Below are positions 26,648-35,587 of a stretch of 55,574 nt of DNA, in pieces. A program made the translations under genes and the position numbers. The notes beneath the pieces were generated by a model. It was not told the DNA's origin and did not search any database. It worked only from the letters and a program-made list of their open reading frames with translations. The DNA comes from a virus, in IMG/VR virus record IMGVR_UViG_3300033148_008370, positions 1 through 55,574 of that record; one strand, given 5' to 3'. Within the stretch, counting starts at the first letter, position 1. Every line of letters starts with the position of its first letter.

Positions 26648-27465
26648 TGGCTGTAGAAGCAAGTGACATAAAACTGTTTAAAAGTGTAAATCATCCCACT
26701 GATGATACCACTGTTTCGGGTGGTGCAATATCAGCCACTCAGATAATAGGTGCTTCAATAGGAGAGATTTTTCCTCTTATGGAAATAGATCCTGTTTCAT
26801 CAACAACATGGTATTATAAGATTTTTGTGAAGAATGATCATGCAACTGATACATTTTACAATGTAAGATTTTATATGGTTAATGCTCTTATTCAGCCTGT
26901 TGCTACAGGGACTGTTGCCATTACTCCAAGTTCTTCAGATGAAACAGGGAGATATGTAAGGATAATTGGTTATGTAGGTTCATCATGGACTTATGAAGAT
27001 GTTACCCTTAATGGGACAAACACTGTTTATTCTACACAGAATTTTCAGTATGTGAAGAGAGTGGAATTAAGAAATTCTACAAATAATCTTCTTGTTGATT
27101 GTTATGATGATATTATTATAGTGAGAGGGATAACTCTTGGTAAGATATTTTATGATACTCAAAATTCCAGAGGAACAAATGGTGCATGGGGTGAGATATC
27201 AATGTCTCTTGCCCCTACAGTAGATGATTCAGGAGACACTACAAATAGACTTACATGCCCTGATGATGGACTTGCAACTCCTACACCTTTGACTTTTTCA
27301 GTTCCAAATACTCTTGCAACAGCGTTAACATGTGTATCAGTTGATACTAATTTAGATGCACAAGAAGCACAAGGTATATGGTTAAAGTGGGAAACACCTG
27401 GAGGAATATATGGTGGAGAAGACATCCCTTTAGTGATTGTTGCGTATGGAGCAAATTCTGCTTGA
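26647..27465 (+). CDS. Tail structural protein, beta-rich
   Basis: 272 residues. Two or more beta-sandwich-like segments; ASTTWYYKIFVKN-like phrases (SSTTWYYKIFVKNDHATDT) and YVKRVELRNSTNN suggest a carbohydrate- or protein-binding fold. Sits among distal tail genes, so a tail-tip or fibre component is likely. Function not recognised. Confidence 0.6.
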   Translation: MAVEASDIKLFKSVNHPTDDTTVSGGAISATQIIGASIGEIFPLMEIDPVSSTTWYYKIFVKNDHATDTFYNVRFYMVNALIQPVATGTVAITPSSSDETGRYVRIIGYVGSSWTYEDVTLNGTNTVYSTQNFQYVKRVELRNSTNNLLVDCYDDIIIVRGITLGKIFYDTQNSRGTNGAWGEISMSLAPTVDDSGDTTNRLTCPDDGLATPTPLTFSVPNTLATALTCVSVDTNLDAQEAQGIWLKWETPGGIYGGEDIPLVIVAYGANSA

Positions 27466-27481
27466 TTTTGGAGTATGTTTT

Positions 27482-27691
27482 ATGGCTATTGTTTATCAGA
27501 ATTTATTGAGTAGGTCAGAATCAGTTGAGGGTATTATGGTTCCTCTTCTGAGTAGAGCTACACATAAAGTTGTATTTCAGAATTTCCTGAGCAGGGCAGA
27601 ATCACAGAGTCTTGTATTTGCTAATCTGTTGAGCAGGGCAAGGTCATATGAGAAGGATGTTCTTGAAAATCTTTTGATGTCAGAGAGTTGA
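27482..27691 (+). CDS. Small protein of repeated NLLSRA motifs
   Basis: 69 residues from ATG 27482 (GGAG seven bases before). Made almost entirely of short repeats: YQNLLSRSES, VPLLSRATH, FQNFLSRAES, FANLLSRARS, LENLLMSES. Each unit is 13 to 18 residues. Such spacing suggests a repeated beta-turn or short helix that makes a fibre or docks repeatedly. Overlaps the end of the preceding frame's downstream region only slightly and abuts the hub gene. Confidence 0.65.
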   Translation: MAIVYQNLLSRSESVEGIMVPLLSRATHKVVFQNFLSRAESQSLVFANLLSRARSYEKDVLENLLMSES

Positions 27692-29118
27692 TTATAGTGG
27701 CTGAAGACACCAAACTTTTGTCATATGGATTTAAATTTCAGATTGGTGAGACACCATCTACTTACATTGACCTCTCTGATTATTTCGTTTCAGCGAAAAT
27801 AGACTATAAAATCAATTCACACTGTTCTTGGAATATAGTTTTACAAGATGATGAGAATTTAACTTTATCTCCATCAAAGACACTTGGGAAGAAGCTATTA
27901 CCAGATGTATATGATACTGATAAATGGAGTTTAAAGAGATGGTTTGAGATAAAAGTCAGGCATGGTTCAAAGTGGAAGAAGACAAGCAAGCTTATCCCTC
28001 ATGGGTATAATTATAATGAGAAGACTGGTCAGATAAGGATTTCTGGTTATGACAAGAGCAGGAATCTTTATATTAAGGGTCAGAATATGGACCCATGGGA
28101 AAATGAGAAAGCAAGTGTTATAATAAAGGAGATTCTTGAGAATTTCAAGATAGAGCAATACAATATAAATCTTGCAAAGGATTGGTATATAAGAAGTTTT
28201 GATTTTGCCAATTCTTCAGCAATAGACAAGCTTAGAGAAATATTCTTTGTTGGAATGGCTACTTGGTTTTACTATGATGATACTTTTTATGTTGTCCCTG
28301 ATAATGATAAGGACATGCCTGATTGGGAATATGAAAACAGAAAAAATATATATGAGCTCACCTATGATAAATCTCTTGGTGAGTATTATAATAGGGTTAA
28401 AGTTGGAAGAACTATGAAGGGGACTAATGTCTGTGAGTATGAGGGAACTCAAGTTGGTTTTCATTTAGAAAGTCTTTGTGCCAAGTTAAATAATCCAAGA
28501 CCATATGTTGTAGATGTTAAGTCAGGGACTATAGAGCAGATGACATTTCTGGATGATGATGGTGGTTATTCTCCATGGGGTTGGGATCCATCAGTAACAC
28601 CTCCTCCTCAGCAAGGGTGGCATTTAGGGCTTTCTGGACCAGCTACTCAATTTTCTTTTATATATAAACAGAAAAATGGTCTTGAGCCAACTGATTTATT
28701 ATATTATAAGATAAGGGTAAAGGGTATTAATCCAGATAATATTGGACCATATGGTGTTTATGAAACTTTTCATCATACAGAAGATGATGAAGATGGTCAG
28801 AAGGAATATGGTATATGGGAATATTCATCAGTTGTAGATAATCCTTTAATTCCATATCCAAATTGGGCTGAGACTCTTGCAAAATGGATTTTGAGAAAGA
28901 GTAGGAGAAATGTTAATAGAGTTACTTTAAGAGTCCCTTTAAACATGTTCTTGAGACCTACTGATACAATAAAGATTGAAACATATAGGACAGGTCTTTC
29001 TGATTTATTTCACTTAGAAGCATTTAGTCATACATTGTCAGCAAGTAGGATTGATACAGCTATTACATCATGTGCTCAGTATAAGGACAGTCATGTTGAA
29101 CTGCCTGTGAAAGGTTGA
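27688..29118 (+). CDS. Baseplate hub / tail tip protein
   Basis: 476 residues. KWSLKRWFEIKVRHGSKWKK, GYDKSRNLY, SAIDKLREIFFVGMATWFYYDD and FLRPTDTIKIET resemble hub proteins of the gpD/Mu gp44/T4 gp27 type, which form the ring closing the tail tube. The start is TTG 27688 overlapping the previous stop, or GTG 27697; neither has a strong ribosome site, so coupling is likely. Confidence 0.6.
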   Translation: MIIVAEDTKLLSYGFKFQIGETPSTYIDLSDYFVSAKIDYKINSHCSWNIVLQDDENLTLSPSKTLGKKLLPDVYDTDKWSLKRWFEIKVRHGSKWKKTSKLIPHGYNYNEKTGQIRISGYDKSRNLYIKGQNMDPWENEKASVIIKEILENFKIEQYNINLAKDWYIRSFDFANSSAIDKLREIFFVGMATWFYYDDTFYVVPDNDKDMPDWEYENRKNIYELTYDKSLGEYYNRVKVGRTMKGTNVCEYEGTQVGFHLESLCAKLNNPRPYVVDVKSGTIEQMTFLDDDGGYSPWGWDPSVTPPPQQGWHLGLSGPATQFSFIYKQKNGLEPTDLLYYKIRVKGINPDNIGPYGVYETFHHTEDDEDGQKEYGIWEYSSVVDNPLIPYPNWAETLAKWILRKSRRNVNRVTLRVPLNMFLRPTDTIKIETYRTGLSDLFHLEAFSHTLSASRIDTAITSCAQYKDSHVELPVKG

Positions 29119-29145
29119 TGTTTCTTGGGAAAGGAGTATATTTAG

Positions 29146-29382
29146 ATGAAGGAATACATCAGAGATTTTTTGGGTTATAATTCAGCTTTCACTCAAGGTA
29201 ATTGTAATGGGGGAGGTAATTATAAGAGTGATATTATTTTAAATGATTCAGGGATTCTGAAAGATGTTTATGGAGTTGGAAATGTAAAGGAATATGAGGA
29301 TAATGATACTGTAGTTATTGGGCAATTTGCTGGGAATAAGTTCATTCTTGGGAGAAGCCCATATATAAGCAGAAAGTCTTAG
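29146..29382 (+). CDS. Small tail-tip protein
   Basis: 78 residues. AAAGGAG precedes ATG. GNCNGGGNYKSDIILNDSG then VVIGQFAGNKFILGRSPY suggests a small beta domain such as the OB/spike-type inserts found next to hub proteins. No family recognised. Confidence 0.6.
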   Translation: MKEYIRDFLGYNSAFTQGNCNGGGNYKSDIILNDSGILKDVYGVGNVKEYEDNDTVVIGQFAGNKFILGRSPYISRKS

Positions 29383-29386
29383 TTTT

Positions 29387-29704
29387 ATGAGTAAGAAAAG
29401 AAAAAGGAAAAAGAGAAAGAAGCAGAAAGGATGGAGTAAAAGGAGATGGGATAAGAGATTTGGACATATGGTTGAAGGGTATGAGGGTTCCAGCTACACC
29501 AATATTCCTTTACCCAGAATTGGAGATATTCTTATAAAGAAGGATGACGTGAGCAGGTGGTTAGTTGTGAAACCTCTTGATGATTTAAATGTTAGGATTA
29601 TTAATACAGATGGAGAAGTCAAGATGTTTTTAGGAGCAGGTGTAAATTTCCATTTTAGGAGAGAAAGGGTGAAAAATCATGGCAATCAAGGTCAGACTGA
29701 CTGA
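29387..29704 (+). CDS. Small protein with a very basic N-terminus
   Basis: 105 residues. The first ~25 are almost all Lys and Arg (KKRKRKKRKKQKGWSKRRW), then a small beta domain (IPLPRIGDILIKKDDVSRWLVVKP). Starts five bases after the previous stop without its own strong ribosome site. Overlaps the start of the following gene. Function unknown. Confidence 0.6.
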   Translation: MSKKRKRKKRKKQKGWSKRRWDKRFGHMVEGYEGSSYTNIPLPRIGDILIKKDDVSRWLVVKPLDDLNVRIINTDGEVKMFLGAGVNFHFRRERVKNHGNQGQTD

Positions 29705-30076
29705 TACTGAGTCAGGTCATTTTATTGATGCACTTACAGGTATTTCATTAGACAATGAAAATACATAAAAGGAATTTCAGATGGAATTTTGGAACTTATT
29801 TCTGGTTATCTTGGACCAGTTTTCTTTGAAGGAACTGTGGGTGCTGATATTGATTATGATTTCCTTGCTCAGGCTGATAGGGAAGTAAGTGAAATATGTA
29901 TTAAATGTGATGGTCCAGGGGACATTGAAATAATATTTGATGGGAATATCACTGATTTAGGTGCAATTGTGAAAACTGGTGAGTCTTTTTCTTATATTTT
30001 TGATTATCCAGTGAGCACAGCTAAAGTTGTATTAGACTCTGGAGTTAGTGCTGATTTCAGAATGGTGGTGAAATAA
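29679..30076 (+). CDS. Small tail protein split by a frame break
   Basis: ATG 29679 with AAGGGTGA before it encodes 29 residues (MAIKVRLTDTESGHFIDALT to DNENT) and stops at 29766. The -1 frame then reads YIKGISDGILELISGYLGP and continues for about 100 residues to 30076, with no good start of its own (only TTG 29789). The joined product DNENT-YIKGISDG looks natural, so a single ~130-residue gene with one base missing, or a recoding event, is the best reading. The second part is a beta-sandwich-like domain. Confidence 0.6.
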
Positions 30077-30078
30077 GG

Positions 30079-30795
30079 ATGAGTTGTTCTGTGAATGGCT
30101 GGTCATCAAGTTCTGGTTCTGGTCAAGCAAAGTGGGGAGAAATAACAGGGACTCTTACTGATCAGACTGATCTCAAGAATAGTCTTGATAGTAAGTTATC
30201 TGATACTGATGATTCAGTTAAGGATAATAATATTGATTGGGGTTCTGCAGTTGGTCAAGTTGATGCTGATGATATACCTGATGGATCAACAAATATAATT
30301 CCAACTAAGACTCAAGAGACTAATTGGGATAATCATATTAATACAGATCATGATTATTCATATATATCAAGTAATGATGCTAATACAGATATCACTGGAG
30401 TAGAGTTGGAGACTTTGAGTGATGGTTCAAATGCTGATTCATTACATACACATTCTCCTGATATTGCAACTTCTGTTATAACATCAGATTTATCACCTTT
30501 AGTAGTGATGACAAGATATATTGTGAATAAAACATCTGGAGGAACTTGCTTGATGGTTCTTCCTGCTTCATTTTCTGTAGGTGATAGGGTACTGATAGTA
30601 GGGAAGGGTTCTCAGGGATGGAAAGTAACATCTGCTACAGGGGATACAATTGTATATGGGAATCTTACAACAGTATCAGGAGGATATATTGCTTCTACTC
30701 ATTGTAAGGATTGTGTAGAATTGGTATGCACAGAGGACAGTGCTGAGTGGCAAATAACTAATTCTGTTGGTAATATTGAGGTTGAGACTTCATAA
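30079..30795 (+). CDS. Tail fibre-type protein
   Basis: 238 residues. KWGEITGTLTDQTDLKNSLD is a linker motif common in phage tail fibres, followed by THTH-like NADSLHTHS and a C-terminal beta domain (YIVNKTSGGTCLMVLP, WKVTSATGDTIVYGN). Probably trimeric and on the tail tip. Starts two bases after the previous gene. Confidence 0.65.
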   Translation: MSCSVNGWSSSSGSGQAKWGEITGTLTDQTDLKNSLDSKLSDTDDSVKDNNIDWGSAVGQVDADDIPDGSTNIIPTKTQETNWDNHINTDHDYSYISSNDANTDITGVELETLSDGSNADSLHTHSPDIATSVITSDLSPLVVMTRYIVNKTSGGTCLMVLPASFSVGDRVLIVGKGSQGWKVTSATGDTIVYGNLTTVSGGYIASTHCKDCVELVCTEDSAEWQITNSVGNIEVETS

Positions 30796-30814
30796 GTTAT
30801 AAGGAGGTTTGGTG

Positions 30815-31492
30815 ATGATTCAGAATTCAGGAGGAATTCCAAATAATTTCTCAGCTACATCAGCACCTACTGTTAATGATGATGTAGATGATGGTTATCT
30901 TGTAGGTTCTCATTGGTATGATACTACTAATGATAAGATATACACATGTATAGATAATTCATCTGGTTCTGCTATTTGGAAGAGTTTGGGTCTTGGTGAT
31001 ACAGGTCTTGAACTTATTGATTCTTATACTGTTACAGGGTCAGCTGTGTCAGAGATTGCATTTAGTGGTATATCAGGTAATGATTATTCAGAGATGATTT
31101 TACTTGTATGGTTATATAATCCTGATTCAAGTGCAAGGACATATTCGCTTATATTTCAAGATGATTATTCTGTTTCACATTACTATGAAATGTATTACTA
31201 TCATGTTTATGGTAATAATCCTACTTATGGTTCAGCTAATAGTGCTGATTTTCAACAATTAGAAGCAGGAGAATATGGGTTTGTTGTATTCTATGGGATT
31301 AGTAGGAGTGCAGATAATAGAATAAGATATTTCAAGGATGGACTTAGAAATTATGGAAGTAATATGGTTAGAGAGGGAGGGACAAGAACTTATACAGAGA
31401 CGGTAACAGAGATTACTGATATTACTATTTATCAAAGTGGTAATTACATTGGTGTAGGAAGCAAAGTTTTGCTGTATGGGAGAAAGGTGTGA
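30815..31492 (+). CDS. Tail fibre / receptor-binding protein A
   Basis: 225 residues from ATG 30815, seven bases after AAGGAGG. Residues 1-55 (IQNSGGIPNNFSATSAPT to SGSAIWK) are nearly identical to those of the protein at 31738, while the rest is unrelated. The shared part is thus an adaptor that docks on the tail; the C-terminal beta domain (ELIDSYTVTGSAVSEIAFSG) likely touches the host. Confidence 0.65.
   Translation: MIQNSGGIPNNFSATSAPTVNDDVDDGYLVGSHWYDTTNDKIYTCIDNSSGSAIWKSLGLGDTGLELIDSYTVTGSAVSEIAFSGISGNDYSEMILLVWLYNPDSSARTYSLIFQDDYSVSHYYEMYYYHVYGNNPTYGSANSADFQQLEAGEYGFVVFYGISRSADNRIRYFKDGLRNYGSNMVREGGTRTYTETVTEITDITIYQSGNYIGVGSKVLLYGRKV
30818..30983 (+). repeat. Direct repeat, adaptor copy 1
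   Basis: 166 bp about 94% identical to 31750-31915. It encodes the shared N-terminal domain of two fibre genes. Confidence 0.9.
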
Positions 31493-31498
31493 TCAGTC

Positions 31499-31726
31499 AT
31501 GAAATGTAAAGATTGCAAATACGAACAAGTGAGCAAGCATGTTTGGGTGTTAAGAGAGCGTTGTTCTAAATGCCAAGCTATTGCTGATTTATTAGAAGAA
31601 GAAGCAATTGCTGAATATGAGAGAAGAGAAAGGAAGAGAAAGATACAAGAGAGGATTCATAAAAATGCTTATGAACAAGCAGAGGCAGAGCTTATAAATG
31701 AAGGTGTAATTTCACAGAGAAAATAG
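31499..31726 (+). CDS. Small CxxC zinc-ribbon-like / coiled-coil protein
   Basis: 75 residues. CKDC and CSKC pairs (residues 3-6 and 22-25) may bind one zinc; the rest is a charged helix (LLEEEAIAEYERRERKRK). It lies between the two duplicated fibre genes, so it could be a fibre chaperone or a passenger gene. AAGGTG precedes ATG. Confidence 0.6.
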   Translation: MKCKDCKYEQVSKHVWVLRERCSKCQAIADLLEEEAIAEYERRERKRKIQERIHKNAYEQAEAELINEGVISQRK

Positions 31727-31737
31727 GAGGTCTGGTA

Positions 31738-32397
31738 ATGGCGGTTAATATTCAAAATTCAGGAGGAATTCCAAATAATTTCTCAGCTACATTAGCACCT
31801 ACTGTTAATGATGATGTGGATGATGGTTATCTTGTAGGTTCTCATTGGTATGATACCACCAATAATAAAATATACACATGTATAGATAATTCATCTGGTT
31901 CTGCTATTTGGAAGGAGCTGGCGTTAAGTGGAAGTAGTGGTGACACACGTGATTATATTCTGATTAATGATACTAAATCAAGTGGAACACATGGAGGAAC
32001 TTTTTCTTCTGGAGCATGGAGAACAAGAGATTTAAATACTATAGTGTCAGACACCGGAGGGCATGCATCTTTATCTTCAAATCAGATTACTCTTGAAGCA
32101 GGAACTTATGAATGTTTTATTTCTTGTCCAGCTTTTGATGTTGAAAATCATAAAGCAAGATTGTATAATGTTACTGATTCTGTGATGGAATTATTAGGTT
32201 CACCAGAGTATTGTCGTGCTTTTTATGCTCAGATAAGAAGCATTGTTAGGGGCAAATTTACAATTACAGATACAAAAGTTTTTGAAGTCCAGCATTATTG
32301 CACAAGTTCAGCGGACAACAATGGGTTTGGTTGTGCATCATCTATTGCAGGAACTGATGAAGTTTATACAGTTGTTCAATTCTATAAAATTTTATGA
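31738..32397 (+). CDS. Tail fibre / receptor-binding protein B with C1q-like domain
   Basis: 219 residues. The N-terminal ~57 residues repeat the adaptor of the protein at 30815. The C-terminal part (GTHGGTFSSGAWRTRDLNT, ITLEAGTYECFISCPAF, EVYTVVQFYKI) follows the pattern of C1q/TNF-like trimeric domains found in phage fibres. AGGAGG precedes ATG. Confidence 0.7.
   Translation: MAVNIQNSGGIPNNFSATLAPTVNDDVDDGYLVGSHWYDTTNNKIYTCIDNSSGSAIWKELALSGSSGDTRDYILINDTKSSGTHGGTFSSGAWRTRDLNTIVSDTGGHASLSSNQITLEAGTYECFISCPAFDVENHKARLYNVTDSVMELLGSPEYCRAFYAQIRSIVRGKFTITDTKVFEVQHYCTSSADNNGFGCASSIAGTDEVYTVVQFYKIL
31750..31915 (+). repeat. Direct repeat, adaptor copy 2
   Basis: Second copy of the 166-bp adaptor-coding repeat at 30818-30983. 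Confidence 0.9.
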
Positions 32398-32458
32398 TTG
32401 GTTTTAAAATTATTCTTGATAATTGATAATATATATCACTGAATGTTAAGGAGAAGAG

Positions 32459-32815
32459 ATGATGAATGAAACACAGCTTATAGCAATAATTTCAACATTA
32501 GTTTCTTGTATGACAGTAGCTTTTACTAAACTGATTGATTTTGTTATTTCTTATTTTAAGCAAAATCATACTGAAGAACAAGCTACTTTAGAGAGGAGAG
32601 CTATTACTGAACTTGTGCAGAAGAATGTTTATGTAATAGACACAGTTGCTGATAGACTTGAGAATCTCGATGATGATCATTCTGAACTCAGGAGCCTTAT
32701 TCTGGAAGTTCAGAGAGATAATCTTGAAGTTATCAAACTTTTGAATAAGTCTGAAGTTAATATTGATTATATGAAGGAAAGAATTGACAAGGTGATGTAT
32801 AATGAAGAGGATTAG
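32459..32815 (+). CDS. Holin-like membrane protein with coiled coil
   Basis: 118 residues (ATGATG). Residues about 5-30 are one membrane segment (LIAIISTLVSCMTVAFTKLI); the remainder is a charged helix (LERRAITELVQKN, LRSLILEVQRDNLEV). Following the tail fibres, this shape fits a holin or a membrane-anchored tail-associated protein. No endolysin is next to it; the cell-wall hydrolase is at 49321. Confidence 0.5.
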   Translation: MMNETQLIAIISTLVSCMTVAFTKLIDFVISYFKQNHTEEQATLERRAITELVQKNVYVIDTVADRLENLDDDHSELRSLILEVQRDNLEVIKLLNKSEVNIDYMKERIDKVMYNEED

Positions 32816-32957
32816 AAAGAAAAAATATGATTTTGTTTCTCTTGTCTATGAACCTTCTGATACTATAATATCTATAGTCAGAAAGGGAATAGAAGAGATA
32901 GACAAGAAGCTTGAGAAGATCAGAAAGAATGGAAAGACTGTTGAAAAGGAGAAGTAA
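32802..32957 (+). CDS. 51-residue basic helical protein
   Basis: ATG 32802 with AAGGTGA before it, overlapping the previous gene by 14 bases, stop TAA 32955. Begins MKRIRKKKYDFVSLVYEPSD and ends in a Lys/Glu helix. No family recognised. Tight overlaps on both sides support it. Confidence 0.6.
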   Translation: MKRIRKKKYDFVSLVYEPSDTIISIVRKGIEEIDKKLEKIRKNGKTVEKEK

Positions 32958-32960
32958 TTT

Positions 32961-35138
32961 GTGTCTTTTCTTAAGAGAAATTTGAATGATTTTGTAGATG
33001 TATTCACTGCTTATATTGATTCAGACCAGACAGATGTTCCAAATGGTTATTATAATCTTCTTTTAATGGGTGGAGGTAAAAGGAGGAAGGTTCCAGTTTT
33101 ACCTGATTCAATGAATAATAACTATGTAGAGGGAGATGCTGTTCTTGTAGGTAGATTAAATAGGAATGATCAAACTCCTTTTATTATTGGTTATGCATCT
33201 AATATAAGTAAATATACAGTTCCTGAAGAACCTTCTACTGGAGGTAGATTATTACCATTGCAGAATTTTTATGGTAATATGGGAATGACAAGATGGCTTC
33301 CTGGTGCTACAAAGGATATAACACCTCTTGGATTTTCTTCAGAAGTGGCATATTTATTTTCAGCAGGTGAAATACCAGGATTATCTGATGAAGGATTTAT
33401 GTACACAAATAAAAGAAGATACAGCTTCACAGATAATGGTTCTGTGTTAGATATTCATGAAGATGTTGCAACCCCGAATATAGAAGCATCTGGTAAATAT
33501 CCTGTATTTGATCAATTATTTTATGGTCCAGTTTGTGTGCATACTTGTCCAATATTGTTTTATAGAACTCCATTTGTTGATGATGGAAAAGTTTATTGGG
33601 CAGAATATGATCCTATTTCAGGAATTTCTGATTATTATGAACTAAATTATTCTCGTGATACAGCTATTAATGTATTTACAGCTGATCCATCAGATACTCC
33701 AGTTGGTAAAACATTAAGTCTTGGAGGACAATATAATGCAGGACAATGGATTAGAACCTTTTTAGCAACTCCCTGTTCATCCGCGGATTCGGATGGTCCA
33801 TACAGTATCTGTCATTATTCTCCTGATAATTCTCCAGGTACAAAAATGCAGCTCTCTACTTTTCCTTCTAAAAGATATTCTGTTTTTTCTCAATATATTA
33901 CATATACTGGAAATATATTCAGTCTGAACTTTGGAACTTCTGATTATTATAGATGGTGTGACCCTACTCCTCCAGTTGTTTATTATCCTCATTTTCATGA
34001 TGAATATAATTCTCTATGGAAATATTATGATACAAGTGTGCAGAGAACATTTTCATGGAATGGCACTGTTGATTATTTCTCTACAATTAGATCACCTTTT
34101 GTAAAGCTTTGGTATGAATGGGAGTATTTTGGGCTCAAAAATGGAGTTTATGACTATTACTTTGAAGATTTTGATTCAGTAGGGAGTGGTAAGTCTGATT
34201 ATCCTTATTCAGTTACTTCTCATGTTGGAGTAAATCAAGATGGTCTTGGACCATATAACTGCCATAGTATTTTGCCCAATCAACAGTCTTATATTTTTAT
34301 TCATAGTAAAGTTTATGAAACAAGTAATGGTTTGATAACAAAATTGTCTCTTGGAAGCTTTTATTTTGTATCATATGGCTGGGATGGAAATTATGTTTAT
34401 GATCTTCACAAAGTGGATATTAATCCATCCAGTGAAAGCAATTACTGTTTTTTAAACAATGATGGAGAAATTATTTCTAATGATTCTCATATAAGAATGA
34501 ATGGTTTTGATATGCCAAACTTTTTTGGAAATGATAGTATTTGGTGGAGTAATGGAAAATATGCAATTGGTTCAGAACCTAAAGATTGGATAGATTGGCC
34601 AGCACCTCCACCTGACATAAGCCATGTTTCAGCTCATTCTTTGGTGTCTTATGTTGCTGGTGGCAGATATACCCGAAATGCTTGTTCGAATGATACATAC
34701 ATGGTATTATTTGATGAAACAACAAGAATGAAGTGGGTAGTACTTGATAAGGAGTTTAATAATGTTTATGAGGGGGAAATTACTAATTCTCTGTGGCCAC
34801 CTGTATGGTTCTATTCTTTTGGGGATGATAATGGTACAGGTTTTATAACTGATGATAATTATTATTATACTACATTCTTTGGCTGGTATGATGCTCCTAT
34901 AAACAAATATATTAAAGGTATCATTGGAATAGATCTGATGACCAGCACTATGATATATTGGTATATATATATATGGGATTATAATCAATTTGTTGCAAAT
35001 GGTTATGATCCAGCTGATATTGAAGATTATCAAAATTATATATTCTTTTATGGAGGTTATATTGCCATTTGTATATGGAATGCTTATCAGCACCCTACTA
35101 ACTGGCGGTGGATTTTGATAAAAGCGAAAGATTCTTAG
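32961..35138 (+). CDS. Large aromatic-rich tail adhesin
   Basis: 725 residues from GTG 32961, nine bases after AGGAG. The first ~90 residues (YYNLLLMGGGKRRKVPVLP, GDAVLVGRLNRNDQTPFIIG) look like an OB-like tail-attachment domain. The rest is very rich in Tyr, Trp, Asp and Gly with repeated strand-turn units, as in beta-propeller or carbohydrate-binding proteins. Position after fibres and size suggest the main receptor-binding protein or a tail-tip enzyme. No catalytic motif identified. Confidence 0.6.
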   Translation: MSFLKRNLNDFVDVFTAYIDSDQTDVPNGYYNLLLMGGGKRRKVPVLPDSMNNNYVEGDAVLVGRLNRNDQTPFIIGYASNISKYTVPEEPSTGGRLLPLQNFYGNMGMTRWLPGATKDITPLGFSSEVAYLFSAGEIPGLSDEGFMYTNKRRYSFTDNGSVLDIHEDVATPNIEASGKYPVFDQLFYGPVCVHTCPILFYRTPFVDDGKVYWAEYDPISGISDYYELNYSRDTAINVFTADPSDTPVGKTLSLGGQYNAGQWIRTFLATPCSSADSDGPYSICHYSPDNSPGTKMQLSTFPSKRYSVFSQYITYTGNIFSLNFGTSDYYRWCDPTPPVVYYPHFHDEYNSLWKYYDTSVQRTFSWNGTVDYFSTIRSPFVKLWYEWEYFGLKNGVYDYYFEDFDSVGSGKSDYPYSVTSHVGVNQDGLGPYNCHSILPNQQSYIFIHSKVYETSNGLITKLSLGSFYFVSYGWDGNYVYDLHKVDINPSSESNYCFLNNDGEIISNDSHIRMNGFDMPNFFGNDSIWWSNGKYAIGSEPKDWIDWPAPPPDISHVSAHSLVSYVAGGRYTRNACSNDTYMVLFDETTRMKWVVLDKEFNNVYEGEITNSLWPPVWFYSFGDDNGTGFITDDNYYYTTFFGWYDAPINKYIKGIIGIDLMTSTMIYWYIYIWDYNQFVANGYDPADIEDYQNYIFFYGGYIAICIWNAYQHPTNWRWILIKAKDS

Positions 35139-35147
35139 AAAGAAGGG

Positions 35148-35507
35148 ATGATTGTGGTCATAGATGGTTTTGTGTCCTTTAAAGTGGATGGTTTCAATGA
35201 AAGTATATACCCAAGGATGAAATGGCATAGGTCTTGTTTTGAATTTACAGAAGATTCTGAGACTCCAGCTCAAATAAGTGTTAATAATGTTAAATTTGGT
35301 CAAACAGATGGAGATCCAATTATAACTAAGTCAATTGCTCAGAGCTTAGAAGATGGAGTATCTGATATAATAACTGTAATTACTGATTTGAGGATTGATG
35401 GGACAACATTACAGAAGAAGACAAGAGATATAACTTTTTCTTCAGGAGTTGTAACTGATATTTCAGCTGAGAGTTCTTGGATGAATGTGGGAGATGTGAA
35501 TCCTTGA
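35148..35507 (+). CDS. Small beta-rich tail protein
   Basis: 119 residues (ATG 35148, or GTG 35154). FEFTEDSETPAQISVNNVKF and TLQKKTRDITFSSGVVTDIS suggest a beta sandwich. Last gene of the tail operon before the terminator at 35539. Function unknown. Confidence 0.6.
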   Translation: MIVVIDGFVSFKVDGFNESIYPRMKWHRSCFEFTEDSETPAQISVNNVKFGQTDGDPIITKSIAQSLEDGVSDIITVITDLRIDGTTLQKKTRDITFSSGVVTDISAESSWMNVGDVNP

Positions 35508-35538
35508 TTTCTCCTCCGGTTGATCATATAATATAAGT

Positions 35539-35571
35539 TAGGAAAGAGTCCTTCTCTTTCCTATTTTTTTT
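35539..35571 (+). terminator. Strong terminator ending the structural region
   Basis: Perfect 10-bp stem TAGGAAAGAG (35539-35548) with CTCTTTCCTA (35554-35563), five-base loop, then eight T residues. It separates tail genes from replication genes. Confidence 0.85.
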
Positions 35572-35587
35572 CATAGGAGTTTGTGCT

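Noticed and set aside
29781-29882. 33-codon frame at ATG 29781
   Set aside because: Hydrophobic, out of frame with the conserved-looking domain, and better explained by the frame break.
34707-35303. 198-codon minus-strand open frame
   Set aside because: Antisense to the adhesin gene with Ile/Tyr-rich composition and no ribosome binding site.
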